DNA from: Nosocomiicoccus ampullae
GTDB lineage: Bacteria; Bacillota; Bacilli; Staphylococcales; Salinicoccaceae
DNA: 64,000 nucleotides
NCBI RefSeq assembly: GCF_019357495.1
Contig: NZ_CP079110.1
Coordinates: forward strand, 372,001 to 436,000
Reading direction: 5' to 3'
Below are positions 41,855 through 51,114 of the stretch, piece after piece (position 1 is the first letter of the stretch; each line of letters starts with the position of its first letter). The notes beneath the pieces are model-generated. The model ran no database searches. It was given only the letters and a program-made list of their open reading frames with translations, and was not told where the DNA came from. The position numbers were made by a program, and so were the translations under genes.

Positions 41855-43513
41855 ATGCTTGAACTTTCAATAATAATGCCATTATATAATAAAGAATACT
41901 CAATAGAACAAAGTTTAAATTCAATAATTAATCTTGATATTGATCATTCAAACATTGAAGTCATAATTATCGACGATAAATCAACAGATGATTCAGTTAA
42001 TATAGTTAGTAAATTTCTAGAAGATTATGACTTTTTTAAACTAATAGAGTTAGAAGAGAATTCTGGCAGTCCATCTACACCTAGAAATGTTGGTATAACA
42101 AAAGCAAAAGGAACTTATATTGCACTTTTAGATGCGGATGATTGGTTAGACAGCAAGGGATTTCCTGAATTACTTAAGCAAGCGATTGAAAACGATTCTG
42201 ACTTTGCATTTGGACAAGCGATTAAACACTCAGATAAAAATATTTCAAAAATAGCAACATTTGCATCTTACAAAAAACAAAATAATTTAATTCCATATGA
42301 GATTGAGAAGATTTTTAGAGCGGTTGGACCACCAGGTAAAATTTTTAAAAGGTCACTAATAGTTAATAATGATATTAAGTTTAAGCATTTAAAATATGGT
42401 GAGGACAAACTTTTCTTTATAGAGGCTATTAGTTTAAGTAGCAGTGCTTCAATGAATCCAACACCAGTGTATCATGTGAATCGTTATTCTAGAAATGTGT
42501 CATTAGTACAAGAAACGAGTATTATTGAAAAAAGTTACCTTAATATAGAGGTCTTAAAAGACGTAATTTTAATGAATATTCCTGATTCTGCTAAGAAAGA
42601 AGCTATTAGCAGAATAATAGAAATGGACTTTTTATCTAGGCTATTTAATCGAAAAAGATTTCTAAATTCTAATAATAAGAAAGATTACTATAAAGTGTTT
42701 AATATTATGATGAAAGTACTAGATAAAAACAATTTAGTGGCAGATGATTATATCACAGACAATAGTCTAGGAGCTATATTAAAGTTAGTAACTGAAAAAC
42801 GATACGATGACTTAATAGAATTTATTACTATTACTACAGGAAAACAGAAGTCAGCGAGATTTTTAAAAGACAATCAATCATATATGAGGCTGCCAACACC
42901 CCTCGAAGATATAGAACCAGTTAAGGATGAGATTTACGCTGTTTATAATGGTACTTCTGAGATGAATGGTGAGTTTTATGAAATTATAAATGTTTATATT
43001 GATGATGTTCAAAGAATTAACAAAGTGTTGTTATGTGAAATTAGTAATGAACCAATTGAGAAAGAAGTTAGCTATCTAGTTAATGATTATAGAATTCTTA
43101 TTAAAACAAATGATTTAAACTTTGATGATTATAACTTTAACATAAAAATAGTATATGATAATTATAAAAGTGTTTTAGTGAATGCAAGTTATCCATCAGC
43201 AAATATCAATTATAATCTTAATCGTCAACATTATAAAGTTGAATTTACCAATCATCATAGTAAAAACACTCATCCTTCAGCAAAAATAAAAGCGAATTAT
43301 TTAACTGAAGTTCCTGAATCTGTTGAAATACTTAAAAAGTGTTATGTTTATAATGATGTTGAATTTAAAGAGAAACCATTAAAAAAACTAAATAAAAATG
43401 ATGAAATTAAAGTCTGTGATATTATGTATACAAAAAAAGGAACTCCAAGATTAGTTACAAAAGATAAGCAATTTATTACCGCCAATAAAGAATTTGTAAA
43501 AATTATTGAATAG
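41855..43513 (+). CDS. TarS-like family 2 glycosyltransferase with DUF5776-like tail
   Basis: A 552-residue protein. The GT-A domain (1 to about 300) shows SIIMPLYNKEYS, IIDDKSTDDS, ENSGSPSTPRNVG, the metal motif DAD (LLDADDW) and GEDKLFF (catalytic Asp region), like S. aureus TarS/TarP, which attach GlcNAc to teichoic acid. A beta-rich middle follows, and the last 65 residues (YVYNDVEFKEKP... KKGTPRLVTKDKQFITANKEFVKI, shown in part) match the DUF5776 pattern. ATG 41855 follows AAGGAG; the longer frame from 41810 overlaps tarH. The DNA looks more AT-rich than tarG-tarH. Confidence 0.8.
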   Translation: MLELSIIMPLYNKEYSIEQSLNSIINLDIDHSNIEVIIIDDKSTDDSVNIVSKFLEDYDFFKLIELEENSGSPSTPRNVGITKAKGTYIALLDADDWLDSKGFPELLKQAIENDSDFAFGQAIKHSDKNISKIATFASYKKQNNLIPYEIEKIFRAVGPPGKIFKRSLIVNNDIKFKHLKYGEDKLFFIEAISLSSSASMNPTPVYHVNRYSRNVSLVQETSIIEKSYLNIEVLKDVILMNIPDSAKKEAISRIIEMDFLSRLFNRKRFLNSNNKKDYYKVFNIMMKVLDKNNLVADDYITDNSLGAILKLVTEKRYDDLIEFITITTGKQKSARFLKDNQSYMRLPTPLEDIEPVKDEIYAVYNGTSEMNGEFYEIINVYIDDVQRINKVLLCEISNEPIEKEVSYLVNDYRILIKTNDLNFDDYNFNIKIVYDNYKSVLVNASYPSANINYNLNRQHYKVEFTNHHSKNTHPSAKIKANYLTEVPESVEILKKCYVYNDVEFKEKPLKKLNKNDEIKVCDIMYTKKGTPRLVTKDKQFITANKEFVKIIE

Positions 43514-43518
43514 TTATG

Positions 43519-43567
43519 TAAAGAGAAAAACTTGTCTAAGAAGTTTTTCTCTTTATTATTTTTTTTA
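43519..43567 (+). terminator. Terminator after the TarS-like gene
   Basis: 14-bp stem AAAGAGAAAAACTT / AAGTTTTTCTCTTT (43520-43533, 43541-43554) followed by ATTATTTTTTT. The acyltransferase ribosome site begins right behind the T-tract, so read-through may be used. Confidence 0.8.
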
Positions 43568-43579
43568 AGGAGGATAATG

Positions 43580-44647
43580 TTGAAAACTTATACATCTGTA
43601 ATATTTTGGATGAGGGCTATTTGTTGTTTGAGTGTTGTAATGATTCATTCGGTAACTACGACTTTTTATAAATTCGACATGCCGAATTCAGGTTATATAT
43701 TAAGAGTTTTCCAATTACTGTTATTATTTGCAACACCTATGTTTGTATTTATTTCAGAATTTTTATTAGCTAAGAATTATAGAACTAGTGTGAAAGAAGG
43801 GTTCTTTAAGCAAAAGTTATTGATGCTTGGTGTTCCATATATTTTTATAAATTTAGGATTGGCATATGTATTTGGACATCCAAAGAATATCGAAGATTAC
43901 ATAGATTCTGTTAATTACATGATGTTTCATGGAGGGACGGTAACTTATTTTATAGTTATAATTTTTCAGTTTTACTTATTACATATTTTATTTTCAAAAT
44001 ATCTAGTTCATTTAAATCCTGTAAAAATAACTATTTGCTCAGTTGTGTTCAGCTCATTATTTTGGGCCATGAGAAAATTTGTTGAAACACCTGACAATTA
44101 TTTAATAAGTTGGCTATGGCAAAGAGAAGGCTGGATGATATTTTTTGGATGGCTATGCTATTTTGTTTTAGGATTTTATATTGGGTATTATTATGAAGAA
44201 TTTATGAGTAGTATAAAAGATTACGCAATCCCTATTTTAATTGGAACAGCATTTGTAACTATATGGGTTATATATAATTATATGTCGGGGTGGTTAACAC
44301 TTGTAGATTCAAAAAGGATTGATACACCTATTTATGTCACTATGATAATATTGTTATTCTTTTTATTGTCATCATACTTCAAATATGTGCCAAAATTTAT
44401 TCTTTTTATAAGCAATTATTCATTTAGTATTTATTTATTACATTATTTCTTTGTCCATCGACTTGGGCAACTACATGATCACCCTGTATTTAATATGTTA
44501 TTTACTTTTATACTATGTATAGTGTTTTCAGTATCAATAGCTTATATTGCTAATCAATTTAAATTAGGTAAATATATCGTTGGTGGAATTGGCAATCTCA
44601 CACATGAACAGTTTTATAAAAAATATAAAATGGGATTAGTTGATTAA
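43580..44647 (+). CDS. Acyltransferase 3 family membrane protein
   Basis: A protein of about 355 residues with about ten transmembrane helices and the early AT3 motif (FWMRAICCLSVVMIHSVTT; the His is the proposed catalytic residue). AT3 proteins carry acetyl or other acyl groups across the membrane to modify peptidoglycan (OatA) or polysaccharides; no SGNH domain is attached here. Position suggests a teichoic acid or glycan substituent. The start is TTG 43580 (AAGGAGG six bases upstream) or the adjacent ATG 43577. Confidence 0.82.
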   Translation: MKTYTSVIFWMRAICCLSVVMIHSVTTTFYKFDMPNSGYILRVFQLLLLFATPMFVFISEFLLAKNYRTSVKEGFFKQKLLMLGVPYIFINLGLAYVFGHPKNIEDYIDSVNYMMFHGGTVTYFIVIIFQFYLLHILFSKYLVHLNPVKITICSVVFSSLFWAMRKFVETPDNYLISWLWQREGWMIFFGWLCYFVLGFYIGYYYEEFMSSIKDYAIPILIGTAFVTIWVIYNYMSGWLTLVDSKRIDTPIYVTMIILLFFLLSSYFKYVPKFILFISNYSFSIYLLHYFFVHRLGQLHDHPVFNMLFTFILCIVFSVSIAYIANQFKLGKYIVGGIGNLTHEQFYKKYKMGLVD

Positions 44648-44652
44648 TAAGA

Positions 44653-44686
44653 AAGCGTCAGAATTAGTATTCTGACGCTTTTTAAT
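44653..44686. terminator. Bidirectional terminator between acyltransferase and tagF
   Basis: 13-bp perfect stem AAAGCGTCAGAAT / ATTCTGACGCTTT (44653-44665, 44670-44682) with T-tract on the plus side. Confidence 0.88.
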
Positions 44687-46858
44687 TTAGTTTAGGTCTT
44701 CTTGAATCTTTTCATGAATCATATCACCGATAATTTTAGCAGCATTGCCTTGCTCTTTTGAACAGAATCTTTCGTGAAACTGATTGATTTCATTTTTAAA
44801 ACTGTTTTCAATTTGATCTAGATTTTTTAGTTGATGAATTAATTCATCTGATTCTGTAGTGATTGGGCCAGGTAAATCTTTCATATAATCTAAGTAAAAA
44901 CCTCTTAATTCTCCTTCGTATTTTTCTAAGTCATAAGCAAAGAATATTTGAGGTCTTTTTAGAATACCGTAATCAAACATTACTGATGAATAATCAGTAA
45001 TTAAGCAATCACTGACTAAATATAAATCAGAAACGTTATTATAATTTGAAACGTCTATTGCAAAGTCTTCATAACCTTTAATGTCAATTTGGTTGGCAAT
45101 TAGATAGTGCATTCTTAGAAGAATTACATAATCATCGCCAAGTTCTTCATACATTTTTGGTAGGTTAATTTTTAATTCAAATTGATATTTTCCTTTTTTA
45201 ATATATTCATCGTCACGCCAAGTTGGTGCATATAATATTACTTTCTTATCTTTCGGTAAATTTAATTTTCTTTTAATTTCTTCGATATATTTTTGATTGT
45301 TTTGGTTATTAACGAGCACATCATTTCTTGGATAACCAATTTCTAAAATATTTTTAGCATCCATCCAAAATGCGGATTGAAAAATCTCTGTTGAATATTC
45401 ATTCGGTGAGATGAGTACATCCCATCGTTTAGTTTCGTTTTTAAAATTACGTTTATATTTTTCAGTATTTGTCCCTGGCATTTTTACTTCTGCCATATCA
45501 TTACCCAGTCGTTTTAATGGTGTTCCGTGCCACGTTTGAATGTATGTTTGGTTTTCTTTTTTGTATAAGTGAAGCGGTGTTCTAGCATTACTTACCCAGA
45601 AACCAGCTTTAGAGTATGCATCGTAATAATTTTTAGAAGATCTCTTAATTTTTTCTGCAGGTTTAGGTACATAAGTTGATTTTGGCTTACGTAAAATCCA
45701 TTTATAATTATATTGTGGATAAGTTTTGGACATATATTCATAAATTGCCTTAGGGCTGTCACTATATGCCTGACCAGCAAAAGATTCAAATATAATTGTT
45801 TCAGGATCGACTTTAGTATATTTATTTGTTAATTCGTATTTTGAACGATTTTTAGTGCGATGACCTGTGATGACTTGTCTAAGTAATCTTGACTTATATC
45901 TAAAATCATTGATGTGATTTGCAATGCTAGTGTTTCCACGCATTAAAGCATACATTTCAATGTTAAAGAATGGCTTTGTTTTATTAAACAGATCCTTATT
46001 TAAAAATTTAGCAACGATTTCAAGTGAGTCTTTATTATTTTTATAACGTTCTGCTACTTGTGGATGATGCGGGTCAAATTCAGTTTCTAATTTATCTTTT
46101 AAGTCGTTAATCATAAATTGACGTATTCTATCATTATGAGCTTTATAAATATATCTAATAAAGTTCTTAACATATGCTTTAAATTCATCATCAAAATCAT
46201 TTTCAGCATATTTTAATATGTTTAATGAATCGTGATTCTCATCACGATAGTATAAAGGGAACTTATAATAATAATCAGTTTTTCTAGCATTATGAATTGC
46301 GTCAAGCACAAACGCCCATTCAGAATAACGACCTATATTTGAATTAAATATTATTTCATTATTTTTAATAATGGATGTTTTAAATACAACATTTGTAGAA
46401 GTGCTTCGTCTTCCAATATTAGTGTTGTTATCTTCTAAAATATTTTCATTCACTTTTAATTTATTTATATCTATGAATTGCGGGATGTTATATGTTTTTG
46501 TGAAAACCGATGAGAAGACAATATCATTTTTCTTAATTTGTTCTAAATAAAAACCAGTTGTATATGATGGTAAAATATCGCCCGCATCTATAAACATAAA
46601 GAATTCAGTTTCTATATTATTTAAAGAAATATTTCTTTGTTCAGCTAAATTTAATGTCGGGTCAATTTCTGTAATTTCATATTTATTTTTGAAATGAGCT
46701 AATTTCTCTGTTATTAGATTTTTTATAGAAGAATCTTCTTCAGATATAATAATTTTTAGTTGAAAACTTTGTTCTCTTTGTTTGAGAATACTATTTAAAG
46801 TTTCAGAAACTTTTTTTTCATCTTTTAAACAATTGACGATGTAGGTTAATGTATTCAT
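44687..46858 (-). CDS. tagF: Poly(glycerol phosphate) polymerase TagF
   Basis: A 723-residue protein, the length of S. epidermidis TagF (about 720). Residues 1 to about 310 look like a family 2 glycosyltransferase fold (YIVNCLKDEKKVSETLNSIL, FFMFIDAGDILPSY), and about 340-720 form the CDP-glycerol glycerophosphotransferase: QTWHGTPLKRLGNDM, YAPTWRDDEYI, LLRMHYL, ITDYSSVMFDYG. TagF extends the primed linkage unit into the glycerol phosphate chain. No ribitol phosphate genes (tarI, tarJ) are in the window, so glycerol-type teichoic acid is likely. Confidence 0.87.
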   Translation of the reverse strand: MNTLTYIVNCLKDEKKVSETLNSILKQREQSFQLKIIISEEDSSIKNLITEKLAHFKNKYEITEIDPTLNLAEQRNISLNNIETEFFMFIDAGDILPSYTTGFYLEQIKKNDIVFSSVFTKTYNIPQFIDINKLKVNENILEDNNTNIGRRSTSTNVVFKTSIIKNNEIIFNSNIGRYSEWAFVLDAIHNARKTDYYYKFPLYYRDENHDSLNILKYAENDFDDEFKAYVKNFIRYIYKAHNDRIRQFMINDLKDKLETEFDPHHPQVAERYKNNKDSLEIVAKFLNKDLFNKTKPFFNIEMYALMRGNTSIANHINDFRYKSRLLRQVITGHRTKNRSKYELTNKYTKVDPETIIFESFAGQAYSDSPKAIYEYMSKTYPQYNYKWILRKPKSTYVPKPAEKIKRSSKNYYDAYSKAGFWVSNARTPLHLYKKENQTYIQTWHGTPLKRLGNDMAEVKMPGTNTEKYKRNFKNETKRWDVLISPNEYSTEIFQSAFWMDAKNILEIGYPRNDVLVNNQNNQKYIEEIKRKLNLPKDKKVILYAPTWRDDEYIKKGKYQFELKINLPKMYEELGDDYVILLRMHYLIANQIDIKGYEDFAIDVSNYNNVSDLYLVSDCLITDYSSVMFDYGILKRPQIFFAYDLEKYEGELRGFYLDYMKDLPGPITTESDELIHQLKNLDQIENSFKNEINQFHERFCSKEQGNAAKIIGDMIHEKIQEDLN

Positions 46859-47011
46859 AGTTAACTCCTATCAATATGATTTCATTGTTATTTATTATAA
46901 TATAATAAGTTAATAAATTAAATGACCTGTTAGCTTGTACAGTATATTATGTCCAAAACGACACTCTTTATGTTACAATTATATTACGAAAATCGCTACG
47001 GAGGCGTGTAT

Positions 47012-47773
47012 ATGAAACGTTTAAGCCTCTTTATGCTTATGATTTTAATGACGATAGTGCTCGCGGCATGTAGTACTGAAAATGATCCCGTTGAGTTAGA
47101 GAATGGGTTTGTATATAAAGAAAAATCTAAGTTTAAAGAATTTGACAATTATAATTTTGTCGCTAAAGATTATGATGTTGAGTTAAATTATCCACACTTT
47201 GGCGAAAAAAGAATTGATGAAAAAATTGAAATGAATCGTGACAGAGAGTATGAGGATTTCGTTAATCTCGTCGAAGCTGATGAAACAAATGACGAAGCTT
47301 CTTTAAGGATTGTTTTTAACCCTCATGACGTGAGGGGCGAAATTTTTATGTTTAATATTACTAAAGTAGTTAAACTAACGACAGATACAGACTACTCTCA
47401 CCACGGAATACTTGCTGTAAACACAAGTAGTGGTGAAGCGGTGTTAAGAGATAATTTATTTGACACTGAACCAACGACGCGTGAAGCGTTGTTTTATCGT
47501 CTAGATCAGTCGATTAAAGACACACCATCAATTGCTCCATATTATGATGAGAAAAAATTAGAAGAACGTATTATGGATATCTCTAAAACATTTAATAATG
47601 TTGATTTTAAAGGAGATACGGTACAATTTCACTTTGAACAAGATGAAATCGGGTCAAGTGCGATGGGAACACCGACAGTTGAATTAGCATTTATTGACGT
47701 TGTTGAGTTTTTAGAGCCGGGTATTAAAGCGGTCGTCGAGGGAGAATCGATGCCGACAAAAGAGGAAAAATAA
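47012..47773 (+). CDS. Lipoprotein with DUF3298-like domain
   Basis: A 253-residue lipoprotein: signal MKRLSLFMLMILMTIVLAAC with lipobox LAAC. The C-terminal two thirds resemble the DUF3298 domain of RsiV and PdaC (HHGILAVNTSSGEAVLRDNLF, then EALFYRLDQSI, then FNNVDFKGDTVQFHFEQDEIG), a fold that binds lysozyme in RsiV. No sigma factor or deacetylase part is present, so only the domain resemblance can be claimed. ATG 47012 follows GGAGG. Confidence 0.68.
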   Translation: MKRLSLFMLMILMTIVLAACSTENDPVELENGFVYKEKSKFKEFDNYNFVAKDYDVELNYPHFGEKRIDEKIEMNRDREYEDFVNLVEADETNDEASLRIVFNPHDVRGEIFMFNITKVVKLTTDTDYSHHGILAVNTSSGEAVLRDNLFDTEPTTREALFYRLDQSIKDTPSIAPYYDEKKLEERIMDISKTFNNVDFKGDTVQFHFEQDEIGSSAMGTPTVELAFIDVVEFLEPGIKAVVEGESMPTKEEK

Positions 47774-47785
47774 CGGCATTTAAAT

Positions 47786-47829
47786 AGCCTAGAGATACTT
47801 ATTTTTTAAGCAATCTCTAGGCTTTTTTA
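47786..47829 (+). terminator. Terminator after the DUF3298-like lipoprotein gene
   Basis: 11-bp stem AGCCTAGAGAT / ATCTCTAGGCT (47786-47796, 47813-47823) followed by six T. Confidence 0.88.
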
Positions 47830-47874
47830 ATTATGTATATGATATAATTTAAAGACTAAAAATGAGGTGAAAAT

Positions 47875-50800
47875 GTGGTTAAAAGAATAGTAGATTTCTC
47901 TATTAAAAATAAACTTGCGATATTTTTAATGACAATTATTATCGCGTTTGGTGGGTTGTATTCCGCTTCTAAAATGAAGATGGAAATGTTACCAGATTTA
48001 GACTCACCTGTACTTACAATTACAACACCGTATCCAGGTGCAACGCCTGAAACGGTATTAAATGATGTGACTGATAAGATAGAGTCACGTATAAAAGGGA
48101 TGGAAGGCGTCGAGCAAATAGATAGTCAGTCCCTTCAAAATGCTTCAGCAGTGACTGTAACCTATCAGTTTGGTACAGATATGGATAAGACTCAAGATGA
48201 AGTAGAAACGATGATCGATGAGTTAGATTTCGGTGAAGGGGTAGAGTCTCCAGAAATCGATACGATTTCAATGTATACTTTCCCAGTGATTAGTTATTCT
48301 TTTACTGAAGAAGCGGATGATTTAAATGAATTAACAACGCGCTTAGAAGATGACTTAATTCCTGAAATTGAAAGTGTGGACGGCGTATCCAATGCATCGT
48401 TCTCAGGTCAAATGTTAGAACGTGTCGAACTATCGTTTGACGAAAAAGCACTCAATAAAAATGATCTAAGCGAAGAAGATGTTTTAAAATACATATCTGG
48501 GGCTGCTGAAAACTATCCCCTTGGATTATATACGTTTGAAGATGAACTTCGCTCAATTTTAATTGACGGTCGATTTAGTACTGTAGATGATTTAAAAGAA
48601 CTAAGAATTCCTGCAGGAGAACCTGAATCACCTGAAATCGACGATGAAACGAAAGCAAAACTTGCTGCAATGTCAGATAAAGAACGTGAAAAATTCGAAA
48701 AAGAAATGGAAAAGGAAGTGCTAGAAAAAGGTCTTCCAACAGTTCAACTAAAAGATATAGCAGATGTTGAAACAGTTTCTGAGCGTGAATCAATTTCAAA
48801 AACAAACGGTAAAGACTCTCTAGCAATTCAAGTTGTAAAATCAAACGAGTCAAATACAGTTACAGTTGTTAATGACATTAAAGATACTGTGAATGATTAT
48901 TTAAAGAATAATGAAGACATCGACGCAGTCTTAATGATGGACCAAGCAAAACCGATTGAAGATTCTATTAAGACGATGTTTGAAAAAGCATTACTCGGTG
49001 CAGTATTTGCAATTGTTGTAATACTACTCTTCTTAAGAGATGTTCGTTCGACACTCATTGCAGTCGTTTCAATTCCAATGTCTATTTTAATGGCATTTTT
49101 AGTGTTAAAACAACTAGACGTTACAATTAACATTATGACGTTAGGTGCGATGACTGTTGCGATTGGACGTGTAATTGACGACTCAATTGTTGTTATAGAA
49201 AATATCTATCGACGACTTACTAAAGAAAACGAACAACTTCAAGGTAGAGAATTAATAACGTCAGCGACGAAACAGATGTTTATCCCGATTATGTCATCGA
49301 CAATTGTAACTATTGTCGTATTCATACCACTGGCATTTGTATCTGGTGAAGTCGGACAAATATTTAAACCTTTCGCGTTAACAGTTGTATTTGCGTTACT
49401 AGCGTCACTTTTAATTGCAATTACGATTGTACCGATGCTTGCGCATTTATTCTTTAGAAAAGGTGTTAAACGTAAAAAACATCATGAACGTAGTAAAATT
49501 GCAGACAGTTATCGAAGTATTTTAGAGTGGACACTATCTCATAAAGTCATTACAAGTTCACTGTTAATTATTGTATTCATTGGAAGTTTAGCACTCACAC
49601 CATTTGTCGGGACAAGCTTTATTTCTACAGGTGAGGATAAGTTCTTAGCACTCACTTATAAACCGTCACCAGGAGAAAAAATTGATGAAGTTGTTAAACA
49701 TGGTGAAGAAGTTGAAAAAGAACTGAAGAAAAACGATGATGTTTTAAATATTCAATACTCTGCAGGTGGAGAGAATCCATTTAATCCTGTTGCGTCAAAT
49801 GATATGGCGATGATGGTTGAGTATGATAAAGACACTGAAAACTTCGAAGAAGAACCGTCAAAAGTATTAGAAAAAATCGAAGAGTTTAACCACGACGGCA
49901 CATGGTCAAACTTAGATGTAGCGACTGGTGGAGCATCCAATGAAATTAAAGTGACACTTACTAGTAATAATAGTGAAGCACTTGAAAACGCAGCAAATGA
50001 TATTGAACGAGCATTAAGTGATAATGACTCACTTTCTAATGTGAGTTCAGATATTAGTGAAACGTATACTGAGTATAAAGTTGCTGTAGATCACGATGAA
50101 GCAGCGAAACTTGGTCTTACTGCTGGTCAAATTGCGATGGAGTTAAATCAGTATGAGCCGGAAAAAGTCGTGACTGAAGTCGGTGAAGTTGGTAAAACTC
50201 AAGAAGTAATTTTAAAACATGAAACAAAAGATAACTGGACAGAAGAAGAATTAGAAAACCATAAATTTAAAACAGCACTCGGAGAAACAGTGAGTCTCAG
50301 TGATTTTACTAGTTTAGAAAAAGGTGAAACACAAGATACGATTAAACGTGTCAATGGTGATACTTCTGCAACTGTCACAGCAAAAATATTAAGTGATGAC
50401 GTCGGTACAATAACAAATGACGTCTCAGAAAAAGTCAATAAACTTAACATCGACAAAGATGTATCTGTAAAAGTTGGCGGAACAAATGAAGATATTGAGG
50501 ATAGTTTTAATCAGTTAGGACTTGCGATGTTAGCAGCGATTCTTATCGTGTACCTTGTACTTGTCTTAACGTTCCACGGTGGAATTGCACCGTTCTCAAT
50601 TCTTTTCTCATTACCATTTACAATTACAGGTGTTATTATCGCGCTACTTATTTCAAAAGAAACATTATCTGTTCCTGCACTTATTGGACTACTCATGTTA
50701 ATTGGAATTGTTGTAACGAACGCGATTGTTTTAATCGACCGAGTCATTCATATGGAAGACCGAGGTCTTTCAACGCGTGAAGCACTACTAGAAGCAGCGT

Positions 50801-51015
50801 CAACACGTGTAAGACCAATTCTTATGACTGCGCTTGCGACAATCGGTGCGTTAACACCGCTTATATTTGGTGGAGATTCATCTGTACTAATTTCTAGAGC
50901 GCTCGGTATTACAGTGATCGGTGGTCTCGTATCATCGACGTTACTTACATTAATTGTTGTGCCGATTGTTTACGAAGTACTTATGAATATAAGAAACAAA
51001 TTCGCTAAAAATTAA
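47875..51015 (+). CDS. RND family efflux transporter (SwrC/AcrB-like)
   Basis: A 1046-residue RND pump with the 12-helix plan: helix 1 at about 12-30, a large outer loop (31-340), helices 2-6 (about 345-530), a second outer loop (570-870) and helices 8-12 (about 880-1040). The proton-relay motif is GRVIDDSIVVIENIYRR (two Asp in helix 4), and VVTNAIVLIDRV is its mirror in helix 10. Gram-positive relatives SwrC and FarE export surfactin, fatty acids or antibiotics. An acidic insertion with PEIDDETKAKLAAMSDKE lies around residue 265. The start is GTG with GAGGTG upstream. It is monocistronic. Confidence 0.92.
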   Translation: MVKRIVDFSIKNKLAIFLMTIIIAFGGLYSASKMKMEMLPDLDSPVLTITTPYPGATPETVLNDVTDKIESRIKGMEGVEQIDSQSLQNASAVTVTYQFGTDMDKTQDEVETMIDELDFGEGVESPEIDTISMYTFPVISYSFTEEADDLNELTTRLEDDLIPEIESVDGVSNASFSGQMLERVELSFDEKALNKNDLSEEDVLKYISGAAENYPLGLYTFEDELRSILIDGRFSTVDDLKELRIPAGEPESPEIDDETKAKLAAMSDKEREKFEKEMEKEVLEKGLPTVQLKDIADVETVSERESISKTNGKDSLAIQVVKSNESNTVTVVNDIKDTVNDYLKNNEDIDAVLMMDQAKPIEDSIKTMFEKALLGAVFAIVVILLFLRDVRSTLIAVVSIPMSILMAFLVLKQLDVTINIMTLGAMTVAIGRVIDDSIVVIENIYRRLTKENEQLQGRELITSATKQMFIPIMSSTIVTIVVFIPLAFVSGEVGQIFKPFALTVVFALLASLLIAITIVPMLAHLFFRKGVKRKKHHERSKIADSYRSILEWTLSHKVITSSLLIIVFIGSLALTPFVGTSFISTGEDKFLALTYKPSPGEKIDEVVKHGEEVEKELKKNDDVLNIQYSAGGENPFNPVASNDMAMMVEYDKDTENFEEEPSKVLEKIEEFNHDGTWSNLDVATGGASNEIKVTLTSNNSEALENAANDIERALSDNDSLSNVSSDISETYTEYKVAVDHDEAAKLGLTAGQIAMELNQYEPEKVVTEVGEVGKTQEVILKHETKDNWTEEELENHKFKTALGETVSLSDFTSLEKGETQDTIKRVNGDTSATVTAKILSDDVGTITNDVSEKVNKLNIDKDVSVKVGGTNEDIEDSFNQLGLAMLAAILIVYLVLVLTFHGGIAPFSILFSLPFTITGVIIALLISKETLSVPALIGLLMLIGIVVTNAIVLIDRVIHMEDRGLSTREALLEAASTRVRPILMTALATIGALTPLIFGGDSSVLISRALGITVIGGLVSSTLLTLIVVPIVYEVLMNIRNKFAKN

Positions 51016-51027
51016 CTTAAGTAATAT

Positions 51028-51066
51028 AAAACCACTTGATAAACTTATCAGGTGGTTTATTTTTAT
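51028..51066 (+). terminator. Terminator of the RND gene
   Basis: AAACCACTTGATAA pairs with TTATCAGGTGGTTT (51028-51058 overall, one G-T pair), followed by ATTTTTAT. Confidence 0.85.
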
Positions 51067-51114
51067 GTGAAATAAGTCATCATAGAGTTAATTAACAATT
51101 TAAGGAAGATATGT

